A stretch of 36,207 nucleotides of DNA from JBDRLH01 sp043813215 (lineage in GTDB: Bacteria > Patescibacteriota > Minisyncoccia > Minisyncoccales > JAQTPW01). The stretch spans positions 1 to 36,207 of the forward strand of contig JBDRLH010000003.1 in NCBI GenBank assembly GCA_043813215.1, written 5' to 3'. Every line of letters begins with the position of its first letter. Position 1 is the stretch's first letter. Positions 30,605 through 36,207 of the stretch are shown here, in pieces. Made by a program: the position numbers and the translations under genes. The notes beneath the pieces were generated by a model. The model was not told the origin of the DNA, searched no databases, and saw only the letters and a list, made by a program, of their open reading frames with translations.

Positions 30605-31168
30605 ATGGCCTTAGCTGACATTTTAAAAAAAATTGAAGAGGAAACCGAATTAAAAGTTTCGCAAACCAAAAAAGAAGCAGAATTAAAATTGAAAGAAATA
30701 GAAGAAGAGGGAAATAAAAATATAAAAAACAGGCAAGAGCAGGTTAAAAAAGAAGCCGAGAGAAATGCTGAGAAGATTATTACTCGGGCCCGCTTTGAAA
30801 ACGAGCAGGAAGCCCAAGGATTAATCTTAAAAAAGAAGCACCAAATAGTTGATGAAGTTTTTTCTCGAGCCCTGGAAAAATTAGGAGATTTAGACGGAGT
30901 GGCCTATGAAGAATTTCTCGGTAAGCTTTATCGGGAGATTCCGGATTCCAGCAGGGGAAGCATACATGTCGCGAGTAAAAGGGAAGAAGAGACGAAAAAA
31001 TTTTTCAGCAAAAAGAACGTTCCCGTCGGAGGGATCATTGAATCGATTGGAGGTTTTGTTTTTAAGTCTCCAGATATGGAGATTGATAATACTTTTGAGT
31101 CCTTAATTAAGAGGGATGTCTGGGAAAAAACAGAGATGGAGATAATTGATTTCCTTTTTTCTGAATAA
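30605..31168 (+). CDS. ntpE: V-type ATPase subunit E
   Basis: The 187-aa peripheral stalk subunit. The N-terminal half is a long coiled coil (ADILKKIEEETELKVSQTKK), the C-terminal half a compact domain (ALEKLGDLDGVAYEEFLGKLY, GGIIESIGGFVFKSPDMEIDNTFESLI). The last motif, GGFxxxSxDxxIDNTFESLI, is characteristic of subunit E. It lies between K and C as in the ntp operon. Confidence 0.92.
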   Translation: MALADILKKIEEETELKVSQTKKEAELKLKEIEEEGNKNIKNRQEQVKKEAERNAEKIITRARFENEQEAQGLILKKKHQIVDEVFSRALEKLGDLDGVAYEEFLGKLYREIPDSSRGSIHVASKREEETKKFFSKKNVPVGGIIESIGGFVFKSPDMEIDNTFESLIKRDVWEKTEMEIIDFLFSE

Positions 31169-31169
31169 C

Positions 31170-32159
31170 ATGTCATATAACTACGCCGCAGCTAAAATCA
31201 GGGCATTAGAGAAAAGACTTTTGAGTCAAAACGACCTTAATTTAATGGTGGATGCAAAAAACGCTGAAGATTCATTCGCAGTATTTAACGACACCAACTT
31301 GGCCGACAATCTTTTGAGGGTCAAAACTAGGGAATTTGAGAAGGCGATAACCGAAGAATTAAAGCAGAGCAGAAAACTTATTGAAGATATCACCGACGAC
31401 AAAAAAGTTCTTAAGCTGATTTTTCTGAAAAATGATTTCCATAACGTCAAAGTTTTTTTCAAAGAAAAAGCTAACGGAAAAGTTTACCCGGAAAAACTTA
31501 TTTCTGATCTCGGCTTGGTCAGGACAGATGACCTGGAGAGGAGAATTTTAAAAGGAGATAAAAAAATCAGATTCGAAAAAGATTTTGAGTCAACTTTGCA
31601 AAAAATTGAAAAAAGGCTGATCGGCGTTGATTCTCCGGATGCAATTGATAATATTTGCGATCAGGAATATTTTAAACTGATGGCTGATCTTTCGAAAGAC
31701 GTGGGCAGCCGTTTTATTGAAGATTATTTCAAACTCCAGTTGGACTCGATTAATTTAAGAGTTTTGTTCAGAGGAAAAGCAACAGGGAGGCCGCTGGGCA
31801 CCCTAAAAGATATTTTTTTTGAAGGCGGAAGATTCAGCAAAAAGGATTTGCTCCTGCTTTATCCAAAAGACGAAAATCAAATAATTGAATTTCTGAGATT
31901 AAGATTATTTCCTTCGGAGAAAATTTGGTTTGAAGATTATTTTAAAGAAAGAAGACTGTGGCAGCTAGAAAAAGCCCTGGACGACATGCAGATGGAATAT
32001 TTAAAAAAATCAAAGCTTATCGCTGCAGGTCCCGAAGTCATTTTTGCTTATATATTCGCTAATTATAATTCCTTAAAAAATATCCGGATAATAATGGTGG
32101 CAAAATGGAATAATATTTTAGATAAAGAAATCAGAAGAAGGGTCCGTCAGTTATTTTAA
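31170..32159 (+). CDS. ntpC: V-type ATPase subunit C (d)
   Basis: The funnel-shaped subunit that links the central stalk to the c ring. From the ATG at 31170 it is 329 aa; an in-frame TTG at 31146 would overlap ntpE and is not needed. Helix-rich sequence with SYNYAAAKIRALEKRLLS at the N-terminus, DFHNVKVFFK, DYFKLQLDSINLRVLFRGKATG in the middle and the C-terminal GPEVIFAYIFANYNSLKNIRIIMVAK. Length and ends fit the family (about 330-350 aa). One base separates it from the ntpE stop. Confidence 0.92.
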   Translation: MSYNYAAAKIRALEKRLLSQNDLNLMVDAKNAEDSFAVFNDTNLADNLLRVKTREFEKAITEELKQSRKLIEDITDDKKVLKLIFLKNDFHNVKVFFKEKANGKVYPEKLISDLGLVRTDDLERRILKGDKKIRFEKDFESTLQKIEKRLIGVDSPDAIDNICDQEYFKLMADLSKDVGSRFIEDYFKLQLDSINLRVLFRGKATGRPLGTLKDIFFEGGRFSKKDLLLLYPKDENQIIEFLRLRLFPSEKIWFEDYFKERRLWQLEKALDDMQMEYLKKSKLIAAGPEVIFAYIFANYNSLKNIRIIMVAKWNNILDKEIRRRVRQLF

Positions 32160-32164
32160 AGCTT

Positions 32165-32482
32165 ATGAAGATTGCTATTTTAGGAAATCAAGAAACAATA
32201 TTAGGATTTAAAGCTTTGGGGGTCGACACCCTCGGCGTTAGAGAGGAGAAAGAAGCCGAAAGGATTATCGAAGAAGTTTATATAAAAAAAGAATACGCCG
32301 TCTTAATAATTACCGAAGATTGGTTTTTAAAATTAAAAGATAAAATAAAATTATTATCAAGGGAATCATTGCCAGCTTTGGTTTGCATCCCGGTCGCCGG
32401 ATCTTCTGAAGGGCTGGCTCAAAAAGAATTGAAAAAAATTGTTGAAAAGGCAATTGGTTCGGATATTTTTTCCAGGCGATAA
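32165..32482 (+). CDS. ntpG: V-type ATPase subunit F (NtpG)
   Basis: A 105-aa Rossmann-like central stalk subunit. It has the MKIAILGNQETILGFKALGVDT start, AVLIITEDWFLKLKDKI in the middle and ALVCIPVAGSSEG near the C-terminus. It binds subunit D and influences ATPase activity. It begins 5 bases after the ntpC stop and precedes subunit A, the usual order. Confidence 0.92.
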   Translation: MKIAILGNQETILGFKALGVDTLGVREEKEAERIIEEVYIKKEYAVLIITEDWFLKLKDKIKLLSRESLPALVCIPVAGSSEGLAQKELKKIVEKAIGSDIFSRR

Positions 32483-32500
32483 TTTATTAATTAAAGAAGT

Positions 32501-34264
32501 ATGACACAGGAAATATTAAAAACAGGGAAAATAATAAAAGTTTCCGGTCCCCTGGTGGTGGCTTCCGGTATGGAATCGGCCAAAATGTTTGATGTGGTAA
32601 AAGTCAGCGAAAAAAATCTGGTGGGAGAAATTATTGAATTAAAAAATGATACAGCTTCAATCCAGGTTTATGAAAACACATCCGGAATAGGTCCAGGAGA
32701 GCCGGTATTTCTTACGGGAAGATCTTTATCGGTTGAGCTCGGGCCGGGATTAATTGGTTCAATATATGACGGTATTCAGAGGCCGCTGACTCTCCTTTAT
32801 GAAAAAACCGGCAGTTATATCGGACGGGGCGTCGAGGTGCCCGCTTTGGACAGAGAGAAAAAATGGACGTTTGAACCGAAAGTGAAAGTTGGCGATCTGG
32901 TGGAATCCGGAGACGTCCTCGGCGAGGTTAAAGAAACAGTTTTTATTACAAACAGGATCTTGGTTCCGTTGGGGATTGCGGGAAAAATTGCCGATATTAA
33001 AAAAGGAGAGTTCACAATTGAAGAGACTATCGCCGAAATTGAAACAAAAGAAGAGAAAAAAAGGGTTTTGATGAAACAGATTTGGCCGATTAGAGCGCCA
33101 AGGCCGGTAAAGAAAAAAATAAAACCTGATGAGCCCCTAGTTACCGGACAAAGAGTTATTGATACTTTTTTCCCGATTACCAAGGGAGGAACGGCTTGCG
33201 TGCCCGGACCTTTTGGCAGCGGTAAAACCGTTGTCCAGCATCAGCTCGCCAAATGGGCTAACGCCGACATTATCATTTTCATCGGCTGCGGAGAAAGAGG
33301 AAATGAGATGACTGATGTCCTGCAGGAATTTCCGGAGCTAAAAGATCCAAAAACCGGAGAACCTTTAATGAAAAGAACCGTCTTGATTGCCAATACTTCT
33401 AATATGCCCGTAGCCGCCAGGGAAGCCTCGGTTTATACCGGCATTACCATTGGTGAATATTTCAGAGACATGGGTTACAATGTTGCTTTAATGGCAGACT
33501 CAACTTCCCGCTGGGCCGAAGCTATGAGGGAAATATCGGGCCGGCTTGAAGAAATGCCCGGCGAAGAAGGGTATCCCGCATACTTGGGTTCAAGAACGGC
33601 GGCTTTTTATGAAAGAGCAGGCAAGATAATTTGTTTAGGAAGTAAGGAACGTAAAGGATCCCTGACCGTTGTCGGCGCGGTTTCTCCTCCGGGCGGAGAT
33701 TTTTCTGAGCCCGTTACTCAAAATACCCTAAGAGTTACCAAAGTGTTCTGGGGATTAGAAAGCAAGCTTGCCTATGCCCGTCATTTCCCGGCTATTAATT
33801 GGTTGACCAGCTACTCTCTTTATGGAGAAGAGCTTAATCAATTCATGGAGCAAAACGTCAGCAAAGAGTGGCCAAAAATGCGAAGAGCGGCAATGGAGCT
33901 TTTACAGAAAGAAGACGAATTAAAGTCGGTAGTTCAGTTGGTTGGCATAGAGGCCTTATCCATGAGAGAACAACTGATTTTGGATACCGCTCAATCTATC
34001 AGAGAAGATTTTCTTCAGCAGAATGCTTTTGACGAGATAGATACTTATACCAGTCTTTTAAAGATGTCTTTGATGCTAAAAGCTATTCTCATTTTTCACG
34101 AATTCGCGCTTCTGGCCTTGCAGAACGGAAAGACCTTAGAGGAGTTGGTAGGGCTTCCGATCAAAGAAAAAATTTCTTCGGCCAAATCTGTTCCGGAAAA
34201 AGATTTAAATGAATTAAAATCTTTGATTGTAAAAATAGAAGAAACGGTTAATAAAAAAATATGA
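32501..34264 (+). CDS. ntpA: V-type ATPase catalytic subunit A
   Basis: The 587-aa catalytic subunit. Landmarks are the N-terminal KIIKVSGPLVVASGM, the bulge (non-homologous) domain around residues 115-185, GQRVIDTFFPITKGGTACVPGPFGSGKTVVQ with the P-loop GPFGSGKT, CGERGNEMTDVL with the catalytic Glu, MADSTSRWAEAMREISGRLEEMPGEEGYPAYLGSR, and a C-terminal helical domain. All catalytic residues are present. Its stop overlaps the start of subunit B (ATGA). Confidence 0.98.
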   Translation: MTQEILKTGKIIKVSGPLVVASGMESAKMFDVVKVSEKNLVGEIIELKNDTASIQVYENTSGIGPGEPVFLTGRSLSVELGPGLIGSIYDGIQRPLTLLYEKTGSYIGRGVEVPALDREKKWTFEPKVKVGDLVESGDVLGEVKETVFITNRILVPLGIAGKIADIKKGEFTIEETIAEIETKEEKKRVLMKQIWPIRAPRPVKKKIKPDEPLVTGQRVIDTFFPITKGGTACVPGPFGSGKTVVQHQLAKWANADIIIFIGCGERGNEMTDVLQEFPELKDPKTGEPLMKRTVLIANTSNMPVAAREASVYTGITIGEYFRDMGYNVALMADSTSRWAEAMREISGRLEEMPGEEGYPAYLGSRTAAFYERAGKIICLGSKERKGSLTVVGAVSPPGGDFSEPVTQNTLRVTKVFWGLESKLAYARHFPAINWLTSYSLYGEELNQFMEQNVSKEWPKMRRAAMELLQKEDELKSVVQLVGIEALSMREQLILDTAQSIREDFLQQNAFDEIDTYTSLLKMSLMLKAILIFHEFALLALQNGKTLEELVGLPIKEKISSAKSVPEKDLNELKSLIVKIEETVNKKI

Positions 34265-35643
34265 TTAAAGAGTATAAAACGCTTACAGAATTAGCGGGCC
34301 CCATTCTGATAGTAAATAAAACTCAAGATATTAAATATGAAGAGTTGGTGGATGTCCAGCTGGCCGACGGATCAATAAAAAGGGGAAGAGTGCTTGAGGT
34401 GACGGACAAACATGCGGTCGTCCAAATATTTGAAGAAACCAGGGGGATTAATCTAAAAAGCGCTAAGGCCCGTTTTTTAGGAAAAACTATGGAACTTTCT
34501 GTTTCCGCAGATATGCTGGGTAGGATTTTCGACGGCTCGGGCAGGCCGAAAGACGGAAAACCAGCTGTCATTCCTGAAAAGAAAATGGATATTAACGGCG
34601 CACCGATAAATCCTTTTGCTAGGGATTATCCGAATGATTTCATCCAAACGGGAATATCCACGATTGACGGTTTAAACACCCTTGTCAGGGGACAAAAACT
34701 GCCAATATTTTCTGGTGCCGGGCTTCCTCATTCAGAACTTGCCGCTCAAATAGCCAGGCAGGCAAAAGTAATAAGCGAAGACAAGAACAGTCAGTTCGCC
34801 GTAGTTTTCGGAGCGATGGGAATTACTTTTGAAGAAGCAGAATTTTTTATAGAAGAGTTCGGCAAGACCGGAGCCCTTGAGCATGCCACTCTTTTTGTTA
34901 ATTTAGCCAACGATCCCGTGGTAGAAAGAATAACCTTGCCCAGGCTTGTTTTAACCACTGCGGAATATTTCGCTTTTGACAAGGGCAAGCATGTTTTAGT
35001 TATTTTGACCGATATGACTAATTACTGCGAGGCTTTACGCGAAATCTCTTCTGCCAGAAAAGAAATTCCCGGCCGCCGAGGATACCCTGGTTATTTATAT
35101 ACCGATCTTTCAACGATTTACGAAAGAGCCGGAAGGATAAAAGGAAAACAAGGATCTATTACCCAGATTCCGATTTTAACCATGCCCGAAGATGATAAAA
35201 CTCATCCTATCCCCGATTTAACCGGCTACATTACCGAGGGCCAGATTATGCTTTCAAGAGAACTTTATCGTCAGGGAATTTATAGTTGCGTGGATGTTTT
35301 GCCCTCTTTGTCCAGATTAAAAGACAAAGGAATCGGCCAGGGCAAGACTCGGGAGGATCATTCGGGAGTTTTAAACCAACTATTTGCGGCTTATGCTAGG
35401 GGAAAAGAAGTCAGGGATTTGGCGGTTATTTTGGGCGAGTCAGCTCTATCCGGAGTTGATAAAAAATACCTGATTTTTGCCAATGAATTTGAGTCAAAAT
35501 TCGTCAATCAGGGCAAAACAGAGGATCGTTCAATTAAAGAAACTCTTTCTTTGGGGTGGGACTTATTATCCATACTCCCAAGATCTGAGTTAAAGAGAGT
35601 CAAACAAGAATATATAGATAAATATTTATCTAGCGCGAATTAA
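34261..35643 (+). CDS. ntpB: V-type ATPase regulatory subunit B
   Basis: The 460-aa non-catalytic nucleotide-binding-fold subunit. The P-loop position reads FSGAGLPHSELAAQIARQAK, without GKT, as is normal for B. Other landmarks are YPNDFIQTGISTIDGLNTLVRGQKLP, DMTNYCEALREISSARKEIPGRRGYPGYLYTDLSTIYERAGR and the DLTGYITEGQI segment. The start codon overlaps the ntpA stop, typical of coupled translation of a 3:3 complex. Confidence 0.98.
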   Translation: MIKEYKTLTELAGPILIVNKTQDIKYEELVDVQLADGSIKRGRVLEVTDKHAVVQIFEETRGINLKSAKARFLGKTMELSVSADMLGRIFDGSGRPKDGKPAVIPEKKMDINGAPINPFARDYPNDFIQTGISTIDGLNTLVRGQKLPIFSGAGLPHSELAAQIARQAKVISEDKNSQFAVVFGAMGITFEEAEFFIEEFGKTGALEHATLFVNLANDPVVERITLPRLVLTTAEYFAFDKGKHVLVILTDMTNYCEALREISSARKEIPGRRGYPGYLYTDLSTIYERAGRIKGKQGSITQIPILTMPEDDKTHPIPDLTGYITEGQIMLSRELYRQGIYSCVDVLPSLSRLKDKGIGQGKTREDHSGVLNQLFAAYARGKEVRDLAVILGESALSGVDKKYLIFANEFESKFVNQGKTEDRSIKETLSLGWDLLSILPRSELKRVKQEYIDKYLSSAN

Positions 35644-35644
35644 T

Positions 35645-36207
35645 ATGACAAGGCTCTCGATAAATCCGACAAGAATGGAGCTTTTAAAGCTCAAAAAGCG
35701 CTTAAAAACTGCTTCCCAGGGTTATAAACTGTTAAAAGATAAAAGGGACGGCTTGATGAAGAAATTTATGGAAGTGATCCGAAAATCTAAAGACCTAAGA
35801 GAGAAGGTGGAAGCAGAGCTTAAGTCGGCCTTTGAGAATTTTATTTTTGCTGCCAGCCTGATGTCGCCCGAAGTTTTGGGAGAGGCGTTGGCGGTTCCGG
35901 CAAAAATAATAAAGTTGGAAGCCAAAACAAAGAACGTCATGGGTGTGAACATTCCGCAGTTTGAATATGAAGAGAAAGGAGATTTTTTGTGCTATTCTCT
36001 TTTATCTACGCCGGCTGACTTAGATGAGGCGCTTGATGTTTTTTCCAAGGTTATTAAAGATTTAATTTACCTGGCGGAAATTGACCATTCGGCAAGATTG
36101 CTGGCTGAAGAAATTGAAAAGACGAGAAGAAGAGTTAATGCCCTGGAGTATGTTTTTATTCCGAATATCAAAGAAACGATAAAGTATATTAATACAAAGT
36201 TGATAGA
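35645..36207 (+). CDS. ntpD: V-type ATPase subunit D, cut by the window end
   Basis: A frame open from the ATG at 35645 (one base after the ntpB stop) to the window edge, 187 codons. It begins TRLSINPTRMELLKLKKRLK, continues with a long helix (GYKLLKDKRDGLMKKFMEV) and ends in a second long helix (RRRVNALEYVFIPNIKETI). This two-helix coiled coil, with RVNALE, is the signature of the central rotor axle subunit D. Only the C-terminal end is missing. Confidence 0.95.
   Translation, partial: MTRLSINPTRMELLKLKKRLKTASQGYKLLKDKRDGLMKKFMEVIRKSKDLREKVEAELKSAFENFIFAASLMSPEVLGEALAVPAKIIKLEAKTKNVMGVNIPQFEYEEKGDFLCYSLLSTPADLDEALDVFSKVIKDLIYLAEIDHSARLLAEEIEKTRRRVNALEYVFIPNIKETIKYINTKLI

Noticed and set aside
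31146..31169. TTG start for V-ATPase subunit C overlapping subunit E
   Set aside because: The ATG at 31170 gives the conserved N-terminus and follows the ntpE stop by one base.

Overview
The window is AT-rich bacterial DNA, densely packed with mostly short, lysine-rich proteins. It contains no rRNA, CRISPR array, transposase or prophage. Single-copy bacterial genes (rpsT, uvrB, holA, metK, tsaE, mutM) sit beside genes more typical of archaea or of small-genome lineages: an A/V-type ATPase operon, archease plus RtcB, an OB-fold DHH phosphoesterase, an Elp3-type enzyme and a Mur ligase without its first domain. Together with the sparse Shine-Dalgarno sites and the 'SAHQLRTPLSAIKW' kinase motif, this suggests a Candidate Phyla Radiation (Patescibacteria, Parcubacteria-like) genome. 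That placement is inference; no marker phylogeny could be run.

Layout. 1-200: promoter and a long base-paired RNA, possibly a 6S-like RNA. 198-1475 (-): short PilB/GspE ATPase. 1552-2990: tsaE, which carries an apparent in-frame palindromic insertion, overlapping a free-standing 5'-3' exonuclease. 3045-7393: a signalling cluster made of a membrane coiled-coil protein, a FIST-domain sensor, a soluble PAS-PAS histidine kinase and two stand-alone receiver domains. 7395-9345: mutM (internally shortened), holA and convergent rpsT. 9539-11017: a B12-binding-type radical SAM gene. 11033-12979 (-): uvrB. 13060-13801: a DUF2178 membrane protein and an XRE regulator with nested dyads upstream and a 19-bp palindrome between them. 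13923-15131: DEAD-box helicase with a DESD motif. 15135-15983: radical SAM protein with unusual cysteine spacing. 15980-17491 (-): OB-DHH phosphoesterase. 17620-21118: small unknown gene, MurE-like ligase, archease, RtcB. 21223-23999: NIF3-like protein behind a structured leader, metK, and a family-4 uracil-DNA glycosylase with one cluster Cys replaced by His. 23986-26324: elp3 and a Trm9-like methyltransferase with start codons 1 bp apart, then tRNA-Arg(CCG). 26339-27697: DUF362 ferredoxin protein and a small membrane protein. 27736 to the end: V-ATPase operon, whose order matches ntpFIKECGABD; the D gene runs off the window.

How the genes work together. The most interesting systems are: (1) an Elp3 plus Trm9-like pair that could make mcm5-type wobble uridines, joined to a tRNA gene; (2) a FIST/PAS kinase/dual receiver pathway with a separate membrane coiled-coil partner; (3) a V-ATPase whose K subunit keeps every residue of the Enterococcus hirae Na+ site, predicting sodium coupling, and whose promoter is centred in an inverted repeat; (4) archease-RtcB RNA ligation; (5) an autoregulated-looking DUF2178/XRE module. 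No intergenic stretch exceeds 200 bases.
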